From: a virus
Virus record (IMG/VR): IMGVR_UViG_3300034102_002045
Coordinates: 1 to 22,827 of that record
Direction: 5' to 3' (one strand)
Length of the DNA stretch: 22,827 nucleotides
Every line of letters begins with the position of its first letter. The stretch's first letter is position 1. The notes beneath the pieces were generated by a model. The model saw only the letters and a program-made list of their open reading frames with translations, was not told the DNA's origin and ran no database searches. Both the position numbers and the translations under genes were made by a program. This document shows, in pieces, positions 7,926 through 16,272 of this stretch.

Positions 7926-8423
7926 CTAAAATGTTAATGTTTGACAGATAGGTAAAATACAATTTCTACTTATCATTCTTATTTCAAATTCATAACTTGT
8001 TGCTGATGCTGGAAATGTTGACATACCAAACATTGCAGGAGTTAATACTCCTGTTGTTACCGTTGCTGTTTGTATGGTTGTTGCGGTTGTTCCCGTTACG
8101 TGGTATAACAATCGCCACGGGTTATAATACCCTTGTGGTGTACCATACGCATTAGTTGGTGTGTTCATCCCGTGTAAAGACAATACCATCGTATAACTTT
8201 CTAAAGGTTCATAAAACCTTTCTGCACCATTCAAATTCCAATTATAGGTAAAAGATAAAGTCATTCCTGTTGTTGTATATGTTACCGCACTAAAGTTAGT
8301 TACCGTTCCTGTTACACAATTGTCATTAATATCGTGTACTATTTCAACATCATACTGATTTATCACATTATTTGGATAAATGAAGTTTATGTCCTGTTGA
8401 TTTGTTATGTATTTTCTACCCAT
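7926..8423 (-). CDS. Probable virion protein, unknown function (165 aa)
   Basis: This 165-residue protein is rich in Thr, Tyr and Asn, with alternating hydrophobic residues that suggest an all-beta fold, for example TGTVTNFSAVTYTTTGMTLS and ATTIQTATVTTGV. Two Cys near the C-terminus (ISRNCILPICQTLTF) could pair. It lies between the giant tail protein and the 64-residue gene before the tape measure, so a tail role is likely by context. The start at 8423 is preceded by a TATATTTA-type motif 5 bases upstream and by a 41-base gap, and the gene ends in TAG. No family was recognised. Confidence 0.65.
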   Translation of the reverse strand: MGRKYITNQQDINFIYPNNVINQYDVEIVHDINDNCVTGTVTNFSAVTYTTTGMTLSFTYNWNLNGAERFYEPLESYTMVLSLHGMNTPTNAYGTPQGYYNPWRLLYHVTGTTATTIQTATVTTGVLTPAMFGMSTFPASATSYEFEIRMISRNCILPICQTLTF

Positions 8424-8428
8424 ATTAT

Positions 8429-8439
8429 TAAATATAAAA
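8429..8439 (-). promoter_or_regulatory. A/T-rich motif, coding-strand TTTTATATTTA, 5 bases before a start codon
   Basis: This shorter version of the motif also found before 538 and 20340 lies in the 41-base gap between the giant tail gene and the 165-residue gene. It may be a Bacteroidota-type -7 promoter element or a translation element. Evidence is limited to recurrence in intergenic gaps. Confidence 0.3.
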
Positions 8440-8464
8440 TTTTCTTTATCGTTCGTTCAAATTA

Positions 8465-11400
8465 TTATTCACAAGGACAAGTTACGTTTGTAAATGTTGA
8501 AAAGTATATTGCTGAAGGATAGTTTGCTGCGATATACGCACTATCAACATTTGACACTATTCTTGAACAACACTCACTGTTTATTGTCACAAAACTCAAA
8601 TTACCTGCATTATAATCTACATAATATATTGCTGTTAAATCACATCTTTCGTACACATCATATGTTGAAGGTACAGGAGTTGAAGTAGGTACAGGAGTAG
8701 GTGTAGGACAAGCTACAATACCTGTAATTTCACCGTCTTGAGGTGAAGGTGTACCAACCACATAAATTGTTGAACTATCCACTAAACAATATACTGTAGG
8801 TATAACAGGGTTTGTATAATTATTATTTCTATATAATATAGTACCAATACCTAATGAACCTGAATAATATAATATTGTTGGTTCATATAATGGGTCAACA
8901 AAACGGGAACACGCTTGATTTGCAGTTGTTCCTGTGAAAGCAGTTATTTGGGAAGGTATTGGGGTTGCTGTTGGCGTAACAGTTGGTGTAGCAGTAGGAG
9001 TAAGGGTTGCGGTAGGAGTAGGGGTTGGTGTGTCAGTTGGTGGTATGGTATTACAAGCCTGACAAGTACCACTTCTTGTTGCAGTATTATCACCGCTAAA
9101 ATGGAATATCTGAACGTAATTACCACCTGAAGACAACCAAAAAGTATTTGTTCCTAATGATGTAAAGAAACCACTTGTATATGTTGTAGTAGCACAGAAT
9201 GTTGCAGCATTTAATGTTACTGTTATTGTTGTACCTCCATCACAAGCTAAAAATCCTGATGGTTGTGTTGTTCCGTGATATTGTACATTAATAGTTGGGA
9301 ACGGAGTTGGAGTAGGAGTTGGAGTAACAGTAACAGTTGGAGTAGGAGTTGGAGTAGGACAACTAAAACAAGCAGCTTGTGCTGTTGCTGAACTTCCAGT
9401 ACCATTCTTTTGATAATATCTTACTTGACCACCACTGGCTATCCAGAAAAATCCATTATTTTCAATTTCACTTAAAATACCTGATGAAGTAATTGTTGTA
9501 GAGTTACAAATATTACTTCCACTACCATTAAATGTCCAAGTACCATAACTTAAACCATCACAATTACACGCACTTTCATCACTATAATCACTCATACAAG
9601 CAGTAAATGGTTCAGGTGTAGCAGTAGGCGTTGGAGTAACAGTTGGAGTTGCAGTCGGAGTAGGGGTTGGAGTGTCTGTCGGTGGAAGACCTGTAGGTGT
9701 AGGAGTTGCAGTAGGAGTAGGCGTAGGAGTTGTTGCAGGGTCATATCCTGTACAAACATATCCTGTATTACAGTTTCCTGTTTGATATGTTAATGTTAAA
9801 TAAGATTGGTCTATACCCGTTGTTCCAACTGGATCATATTGAACTACACTACTTATAACTTGGATACATTGATAATATGTTCCTGGTCCTGTTGTGAAAG
9901 CACGTGCAGTTAATGTACCATAACAATCATTATATTGAAGTGTTGCAATTGTTCCACCTTCAGGTCCTGGTATTGTTGTTCCTGTCACTACAATTGGAAA
10001 GCAATAACATTGTCCTACAGGTGCAGGAGTTGCAGTAGGAGTAGGCGTAGGAGTATTTGTTACAGTAGGAGTAGGAGTTGGTGTACTTGTTACAGTTGGA
10101 GTAGGCGTTGGAGTTGCTGGAAATATTGGTTGAGGACAATCTATAAAATTACCATCCCTATCTAATTTAACAATAGACCACGCTTCTTTTGTTGTAGTTC
10201 CTACTGTATAAAATCTAAAGCTACCACCAAAATAAATTGTGTCATCAGCAGCAATATATATATTTTCTGCCATATTTTGTGGACTTACAAGATTACTACC
10301 ATAACCTAAATTAAAAGTATTATCAAATGAACCATCTGTATTTAATCTAATAACGTATGTATTATCATTCGTATTATTGACATAAGACGCAATTATTTTA
10401 CCATCAGATTGTAAATCAAATGAATTTAAATAATCATTATTTGATGTTAAGTATGAAGGTATATCAAATGTAAATCCAGTATTTAAACTACCATCAATAT
10501 TTAATTTAACCATACCAGTAACTGAAGTTCCATTATATGAAGTTAAAGCACCAGCTGAAACTAACATCGTTCCATCATTAAATGTATAAACTTGTTGTGT
10601 ATCACCACTAAAACCTGTACCTGGATTAAATGTTGTAAATAATGTACCATCTGGATTTAATACAACAATTCCATTTCTTGATTGACCTGAATATTCTGAA
10701 AAAGGACCAACAAGAACTATTTTATTTACATAAGTTCCACTATTAAAAACATCAATATCCCTTACAGTTGTGGATGTTGCACCTGTTACAAAATAACTTA
10801 CAAATGAAGTGTTTAATGTACCTCCTGTTGTAATTCTTGCTATACCAACTCTACTCGTTCCATTATATGTTGTAAACTGACCACCAATTAAAGTTTCTTT
10901 TGTTCCATCTTCTAATATTTCAACATCATATACTACTCCATTAGCTCCATTTACACCACCATTAAAGGATGTGTCGGTTGAACCATCTGTATTAAATTTT
11001 AAATAACCAACAAACCCACCCCAATATAACTTATCATCAATAGGGTCTATTTCAATTGAATTAGTTTGGTTAACACTTGTATGAGTAAATCCTGTATTTA
11101 AAACTGAGTTGTTATATAATTTTACGAAGTTATTTTTACCACTACCTAATGCCGTTCCGTTATAAATATCAAATTGACCACCAACAAATAAAGCACCATT
11201 TCTTCCCTGTTGTATTTCCCTAATATTTGATGTTGTACCTGTATTACCACGGTTAAAGTGTCTAATCTCATTAAAAGAATAACCTGGAGGACCATATGTT
11301 GCAGTATTGCCAGTCAATATTCCGTATGTTGATGAATCACTATAAAATGAAGCACAATTTTCCCACACATTAATACCTGTTTTTGTGTAACCACTATTGT

Positions 11401-14011
11401 TCCAAAAACCAGCTAAACTATAAATTAATCCATTTGGATTTTCGTATATATATTGTAAGACAGGGTCAGTACAACTCGGGTAACAACTTGATGAGTTATA
11501 TTCTGATTCAGTAATTTCTTTCATCGTATAAGGAATATAAAACTCCTCAATAGCACCTTCTAAATCTAATACTCTAAATGACGATGTGTATCCAGTTGTT
11601 GAACCTGTTAAACTACCAACCTGATTGTCATAATATAAAGACCAAATAAAGTTTGTCTGTCTTAAATTTGGATTTGTAAAATCTGTTTTAAATACAAAAC
11701 AAGTTGATGGGTCTTGACAATAGCTGTACTGAAAATATCTGTCAGGATAGTTTTGTGGATTAACATTAAACTGAAGTAATTCAACATTAGTCAATTCGTT
11801 ATTTACATAATTAAACTCACTAATCTTATTTACAATAAAGTATTGATTTTTAAGTCTAATTACATCGTTTGGTTTCAAATTAGATATGTCTGCAAAACTT
11901 AAATTAAATTTACCTGAAACAAATCTTGTATTTTGATTATATATATTGGTTATTCTATTTTTGTAGAATGTGTTGTACGCATCATTTTCTGTATATGTGT
12001 TATAGAATTGTACAGAATAATCTAAGGTTTCTTCTGAGTTGAATAAGATAGATAAGCTATCATTATTAAATCCCCTTCCACTTTTATATTCGTCTGCAAG
12101 ACCCATCGGCATCGTATGTGAAACTGATGGTATGCGGTCAAAATTACTTGCTGTACCACCTGTAGAGTTTTGTATTTTAACTGTATATGTATTATAAACA
12201 CCAGTATCAAATACTTCATTTACACTATCAATAAAAGGATTTAAACCCATTAACCAAAAGAATAATTTAGGTTTGGTTTTAACACCACCATAAACCCATC
12301 TTACTTGATTATCATAAGATGATTGTTGACTTGACGCAGAATAATTTATTCCTAAAGGAAGACCTATTACTGCTTCATTATCCCATTGTCTTACAATCTG
12401 AGGTGAGAATATTGTATCAATTCTTTTTGTTTCCGATTTAAAGTCAGTTGGATTTGGTATCCTATTAATACCATATATTCTATTATTCTTAATTTTAAAT
12501 TCTCTATTACCTTCATCATTATCTTCTAAATCACTTAATATCAATTCACTTTCCAAATAGTTTAGTGCAGGTTCAACCGTAAATCCTGCATCATAAGATA
12601 TTTTATCAGTCCAATCCCACACATCACCTGTTCCAACATAAAAATCAAACGGTTCAATAATAATATCACGAGGATTTTCAGGATTAGGTGTAAATACTAA
12701 ATTAAATTTCTTAGCTATTGAACTAAGTAAATCAATCTGTTTTATATTTTCATCTATAACTAAACTAAAATTAACAGGGTCACCATCAAAAAACGCAACA
12801 GATGAACCTACTGCTGCTGGTGCATATCTTAATGTACTAATGTCTGCTACAGGTACACCGTCTACTTCAAATCCAAAATCAAATCCTTCTACTGCAGTTA
12901 TTGTTACACCACTTGTTCCTATTGGTATTGTACCAAATTCAGAATAAGGGAACATATTTGCAAAACCATAATTTACATCGTCTAAACAATAAGAAGGTAC
13001 ACCTGTTCCTTTTTTACATACAATAATATTTAATTGTGAACCTGGTGATGTACTACCACTATAAATTAATTCAACACCTTCTAATGGTAGATTTTCTATA
13101 TTGTTAATCTTAAATCCAAATTTAGTTGCTTCAGAACTAAAATAACCATACATATATAATGTCTTCATCCAAGGCGTGTTAAAAAAATCAGATGTGATTG
13201 TATATCCATTTTCTTTAAACATCAATTGAATTAAACTGTATATATTTAACGCAGGTTTTAATTGGTTGTCATATAATCCTTGTGATGGTGAGTTAATATA
13301 ATATTCTTCCGCACCAGCAGAAGTTGCGCCTGTTAAAGTTGTCCATCCACTAATAGGGGTTGTTGGTGTATATAATCTTGTACGTCTTGAAACTGTTGCA
13401 CCACTAAAATCAGGTAATGTTGTACCACTTACATCTACATAATTGTAACCATTATGTACAATTGGATAGAAATAAGTTATAGGTTTTACATTATTCTGAA
13501 AGAAATTACTATCTGCAAGGTCGTTTGTAACACCTGTTAAAGTGAATATATGATTGAATGTATATTGAGGGTCGTTAAAATCAAGGTCTTTTAATAGGTT
13601 GTTTCCTATCTTACCGTATAAATCAGCTACACTTGAATATAAGGTCACATCATATTCTACCTTACTGTTCATCACATTTACTTTATTAAGTCTCAAATAC
13701 CCCTTAAAAAGGGTTTTACTGTCTAATATAATCCTACACTCTACTCTAAAGTTTGCGTTAAAGTTAAAACTATCAATATCCACGTCATAAAAACTTTCAA
13801 AAAACCTATTATTCTTTTTAGAACCAGGTAATAATAGATTTACTGAATAGTCAGAATTTCTTGTTGCAATATCCTGAAGTTCCGCAAAAGATTTATTTAT
13901 CTTAATTGGAACTTCATCATACAAATCCAAATATTCAAATTCAGTTGCACCTGTTATTGTCGCTGATGCGATATTAGTTTCTACCCTTAGTAAAGTTTGT
14001 TGTTGGGACAT
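8465..14011 (-). CDS. Giant modular tail/baseplate protein with delta-60-type propeller and Pro/Thr-linked Cys-rich modules (1848 aa)
   Basis: Residues 1 to about 780 look like a tail or baseplate body; near the start are DEVPIKINKSFAELQDI and LDSKTLFKGYLRLNKV, typical of tail proteins that define position and orientation. Residues about 920-1287 contain repeated units of the form NG(T/S)S..G...L...G.L.T.F with DGK or DGT turns (for example SYNGTSVTGMVKLNIDGSL), matching the delta-60 repeat (DUF5122) beta-propeller pattern. From about 1293 onward, five Thr-Pro-rich linkers (about 1293-1330, 1424-1467, 1550-1571, 1655-1686, 1767-1782) separate Cys-bearing modules of roughly 65-110 residues; two of these share a C...(T/S)SG....N.FW..SGG..V pattern. 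Position between the 538-residue tail gene and the tape measure supports a tail-tip role; the C-terminus is a candidate receptor-binding region. Start: ATG 3 bases after the upstream stop. Confidence 0.75.
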   Translation of the reverse strand: MSQQQTLLRVETNIASATITGATEFEYLDLYDEVPIKINKSFAELQDIATRNSDYSVNLLLPGSKKNNRFFESFYDVDIDSFNFNANFRVECRIILDSKTLFKGYLRLNKVNVMNSKVEYDVTLYSSVADLYGKIGNNLLKDLDFNDPQYTFNHIFTLTGVTNDLADSNFFQNNVKPITYFYPIVHNGYNYVDVSGTTLPDFSGATVSRRTRLYTPTTPISGWTTLTGATSAGAEEYYINSPSQGLYDNQLKPALNIYSLIQLMFKENGYTITSDFFNTPWMKTLYMYGYFSSEATKFGFKINNIENLPLEGVELIYSGSTSPGSQLNIIVCKKGTGVPSYCLDDVNYGFANMFPYSEFGTIPIGTSGVTITAVEGFDFGFEVDGVPVADISTLRYAPAAVGSSVAFFDGDPVNFSLVIDENIKQIDLLSSIAKKFNLVFTPNPENPRDIIIEPFDFYVGTGDVWDWTDKISYDAGFTVEPALNYLESELILSDLEDNDEGNREFKIKNNRIYGINRIPNPTDFKSETKRIDTIFSPQIVRQWDNEAVIGLPLGINYSASSQQSSYDNQVRWVYGGVKTKPKLFFWLMGLNPFIDSVNEVFDTGVYNTYTVKIQNSTGGTASNFDRIPSVSHTMPMGLADEYKSGRGFNNDSLSILFNSEETLDYSVQFYNTYTENDAYNTFYKNRITNIYNQNTRFVSGKFNLSFADISNLKPNDVIRLKNQYFIVNKISEFNYVNNELTNVELLQFNVNPQNYPDRYFQYSYCQDPSTCFVFKTDFTNPNLRQTNFIWSLYYDNQVGSLTGSTTGYTSSFRVLDLEGAIEEFYIPYTMKEITESEYNSSSCYPSCTDPVLQYIYENPNGLIYSLAGFWNNSGYTKTGINVWENCASFYSDSSTYGILTGNTATYGPPGYSFNEIRHFNRGNTGTTSNIREIQQGRNGALFVGGQFDIYNGTALGSGKNNFVKLYNNSVLNTGFTHTSVNQTNSIEIDPIDDKLYWGGFVGYLKFNTDGSTDTSFNGGVNGANGVVYDVEILEDGTKETLIGGQFTTYNGTSRVGIARITTGGTLNTSFVSYFVTGATSTTVRDIDVFNSGTYVNKIVLVGPFSEYSGQSRNGIVVLNPDGTLFTTFNPGTGFSGDTQQVYTFNDGTMLVSAGALTSYNGTSVTGMVKLNIDGSLNTGFTFDIPSYLTSNNDYLNSFDLQSDGKIIASYVNNTNDNTYVIRLNTDGSFDNTFNLGYGSNLVSPQNMAENIYIAADDTIYFGGSFRFYTVGTTTKEAWSIVKLDRDGNFIDCPQPIFPATPTPTPTVTSTPTPTPTVTNTPTPTPTATPAPVGQCYCFPIVVTGTTIPGPEGGTIATLQYNDCYGTLTARAFTTGPGTYYQCIQVISSVVQYDPVGTTGIDQSYLTLTYQTGNCNTGYVCTGYDPATTPTPTPTATPTPTGLPPTDTPTPTPTATPTVTPTPTATPEPFTACMSDYSDESACNCDGLSYGTWTFNGSGSNICNSTTITSSGILSEIENNGFFWIASGGQVRYYQKNGTGSSATAQAACFSCPTPTPTPTVTVTPTPTPTPFPTINVQYHGTTQPSGFLACDGGTTITVTLNAATFCATTTYTSGFFTSLGTNTFWLSSGGNYVQIFHFSGDNTATRSGTCQACNTIPPTDTPTPTPTATLTPTATPTVTPTATPIPSQITAFTGTTANQACSRFVDPLYEPTILYYSGSLGIGTILYRNNNYTNPVIPTVYCLVDSSTIYVVGTPSPQDGEITGIVACPTPTPVPTSTPVPSTYDVYERCDLTAIYYVDYNAGNLSFVTINSECCSRIVSNVDSAYIAANYPSAIYFSTFTNVTCPCE
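8665..10132 (-). repeat. Five Thr-Pro linker arrays encoded by GGNGTNGGNGTN-type repeats
   Basis: Within the giant tail gene, five low-complexity arrays (about 10022-10132, 9612-9740, 9297-9362, 8953-9045, 8665-8710) encode TPTPTPT-type linkers. On the plus strand they read as GGAGTAGGAGTTGGAGTA variants. The first two share a 30-bp exact direct repeat at 10025-10054 and 9701-9730, spaced 324 bp apart. Confidence 0.9.
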
Positions 14012-14014
14012 ATG

Positions 14015-15631
14015 TTAGAATCCTTTATTCACAAAAAAGTTATTAGCTACCTTCATCGTGATTTTATATTTATTTAATTTTTGGTGCTTCTTAGTAATTG
14101 TTTCTACCTCAGTTGATAATACTTGTGTTGGTGTTAAATCCTTATATATAATATTTTCAGGACCTACTTGTGAAACATAATCACCTTTTAAAATATACAC
14201 TTGTGGTGAATAAAATAATTGTTCAATCCAATTACCAACAGGTAAAGTTAAAAAGTCACTTTCTAAAACTATTTCTTGTTCTACATCTGTTGCGAAAGTT
14301 TTAATCGTTCTACCTATTGACCTATCAGGACTATTAGGATTGGTTTGATATTGTCTGTTGTCGTATGTTTGTCTTGATATTTTTTTAGTGTCTTGTCTGT
14401 AGGCAGTAAATGTGTAGTAGTCATATCCACCTCTATTGTTTAACCATACTACACGTGTGTCTTGTGGTAAGCAATTGTCTTTTAAATAAAAATAAAATGT
14501 TTCGCTAACAGGATATACAGGTCCTGCACTTACTCTTAAAGCGTTGTCTGTTGGATAGCCGCCACAAATTTGAACTGTATAATATGCTATTGCTGACCAA
14601 TCTACTGGTGTACCACCGCCCAACAAAACATCCATTTCAAAAGGTCCACAAGGTAACGCCCACACATCTAATGTGTCAGTATATCCTGTTGGCGCACGAA
14701 ATACACCAGATGTTGAACCACTCGTCACAATTGAAGAATAACTTACATCCATCAATCCATTATTTTCATTAAAAAATCTATACAATATATAATTAGCCTC
14801 AATCACTTTTCTATCACCCGTTTGTCCCATAAGATAATATAACGAATAACTATCATTTTCTGTAACGTATTGTATGCGTGGTGCATCAGTTAAGAACCTT
14901 GATTTTTCTGATTGATATGGTGTACGTGGATAATCAAATATAAATTGTGATGCAGGTGAATAGTTCCTTTCATAATCAGTTGTTAATGTCATACTACCTG
15001 TAACACCACCCACTTGCATCGCTACACCCATTTCCTGGTCGTAGTTTGGTAGGAATAAATGTTCATCCATTTGTAATTGTCCACCCACATAATCAAAATA
15101 TTGACCTGTTGGTTGTGTTGTTCCTGTAATTGCAAATTGAGGACTTGTTAAATTACAAGCAGGTGATATATTAAATGTGTGTTCATAATTATTTGTTGGT
15201 GTATTACCTGAAAATTCTGTCACTAAAGTATTACCTGAATAATACCTATAACCATATTTGTAATTGGCTTTAGTAATATTTTTATAAGGTCTATTAATAT
15301 TTACATAATTAGTAAAGTTACTTACGCCAAACGTAGGATATTTTGTGTAGTGTTCACTTTCAATATAGTTAGACATATAATCATATGGTCTTATACCAAA
15401 TTGATAGTAATATGTTCCACCTGATAATGAAACGTTATAAGGAACGATAGACATTTGACCTACCTTCACATCTTTATTGTACATATCCACTACTAACTCC
15501 ATACTGTCCACATACGTTGAACCTGTTAATGTTACATCGTATGTTGCACCACGTTGATAAATCATATCAACTGCACGACGTTGTTGTGTTATGTTATTCT
15601 GTCCATTTATTGATGGGTAACCAAAACTCAT
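14015..15631 (-). CDS. Tail or baseplate protein, unknown family (538 aa)
   Basis: This 538-residue protein is dominated by Tyr, Thr, Asn and Gly with few long helices, consistent with an all-beta virion protein. Near residues 380-420 it has a segment with DNCLPQDTRVVWLNNRGGYD and then YYTFTAYRQDTKKISRQTYD, a pattern recalled from other Bacteroidota phage tail proteins. The C-terminal part (about 430-520) alternates strands and ends KKHQKLNKYKITMKVAN, a shape common in distal tail or adaptor proteins. It begins with a 4-base overlap (ATGA) with the preceding HK97-gp10-like gene and ends 3 bases before the giant tail gene, so all three are likely co-translated. Distal tail or baseplate assembly is inferred from context. 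Confidence 0.65.
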   Translation of the reverse strand: MSFGYPSINGQNNITQQRRAVDMIYQRGATYDVTLTGSTYVDSMELVVDMYNKDVKVGQMSIVPYNVSLSGGTYYYQFGIRPYDYMSNYIESEHYTKYPTFGVSNFTNYVNINRPYKNITKANYKYGYRYYSGNTLVTEFSGNTPTNNYEHTFNISPACNLTSPQFAITGTTQPTGQYFDYVGGQLQMDEHLFLPNYDQEMGVAMQVGGVTGSMTLTTDYERNYSPASQFIFDYPRTPYQSEKSRFLTDAPRIQYVTENDSYSLYYLMGQTGDRKVIEANYILYRFFNENNGLMDVSYSSIVTSGSTSGVFRAPTGYTDTLDVWALPCGPFEMDVLLGGGTPVDWSAIAYYTVQICGGYPTDNALRVSAGPVYPVSETFYFYLKDNCLPQDTRVVWLNNRGGYDYYTFTAYRQDTKKISRQTYDNRQYQTNPNSPDRSIGRTIKTFATDVEQEIVLESDFLTLPVGNWIEQLFYSPQVYILKGDYVSQVGPENIIYKDLTPTQVLSTEVETITKKHQKLNKYKITMKVANNFFVNKGF

Positions 15632-16272
15632 ATTGTTTCTTTTTTAGTGCTGATAAAAATATTATCTACCATATTCTCAAATTGTTGGAACGTATATTGT
15701 TCTAACGCATCAATAAAAACTGGACTTGATTCTAATTTATCATAAAATTTATCTTCTATATTTGCTGGTAAAATACCAAACTCTTTTATATTCTTTTGTA
15801 TAGCAAACGCCATACCTCGTTGTAAGTCAATATTAAATCTAACATTCTTTTCTTTTATCCAATCTAATAATACTTTCATTGGTAGTGCTTTCTTACCTTT
15901 CTTTATTCTTGACCTATTGATAATATACGCTGTAGAAACTTGAGACTGTAGTGATTTATATTTTACATTAGTATTATCTGTTGCAAATATTCCCCTTGCG
16001 TTCATCCATTCTAATATTGCGTCAATAGGAACACCCTTTTTTCCTGCTGCTCTACCTGATTGTACCCATTGAAAATAATCATTAGCGAAGATTTGGAAAC
16101 TAATAACACCCTTACTTGATGTAGGGACTACCATAATAGACGCACGAAGTGAACCTGTTGCAACTTTATTGCCAGTTCCAAATCGTTGTTTTGCGGAATA
16201 TGGATACTCTTTAAGGTCCAATACTCCTTTCAACACATCATCCATTATGGTTGTTATAGTTTCTATATCCAT
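15628..16272 (-). CDS. HK97-gp10-like tail completion or neck protein (214 aa)
   Basis: The protein starts MDIETITTIMDDVLKGVLDL, a helix, and then has ATGSLRASIMVVPTSSKGVIS followed by FANDYFQWVQSGRAAGKKG and IDAILEWMNARGIF. The Y...(V)..G pattern, followed by a short basic loop and a helix, matches the layout of HK97 gp10-like proteins that join head and tail or complete the tail. At 214 residues it is longer than the usual 120-150, with an added C-terminal helical part. It overlaps the stop of the fibre gene by one base (TAATG) and the next gene by four, so the block is translationally coupled. Assignment is by eye. Confidence 0.6.
   Translation of the reverse strand: MDIETITTIMDDVLKGVLDLKEYPYSAKQRFGTGNKVATGSLRASIMVVPTSSKGVISFQIFANDYFQWVQSGRAAGKKGVPIDAILEWMNARGIFATDNTNVKYKSLQSQVSTAYIINRSRIKKGKKALPMKVLLDWIKEKNVRFNIDLQRGMAFAIQKNIKEFGILPANIEDKFYDKLESSPVFIDALEQYTFQQFENMVDNIFISTKKETI

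Noticed and set aside
7924-7962. Upstream ATG at 7962 as the start of the small gene before the tape measure
   Set aside because: It would overlap the preceding coding region by 37 bases and add a segment out of character; the ATG at 7923 directly after the preceding TAG is a better fit.
8665-10132. CRISPR-like array because of regularly recurring repeats
   Set aside because: The repeats are low-complexity codons for Thr-Pro within one continuous reading frame; there are no uniform spacers and no cas genes.
14060-14085. Plus-strand TTTTATATTTA-like sequence inside the 538-residue gene
   Set aside because: It is on the opposite orientation relative to transcription and within coding sequence, so it is taken as an A/T-rich coincidence.
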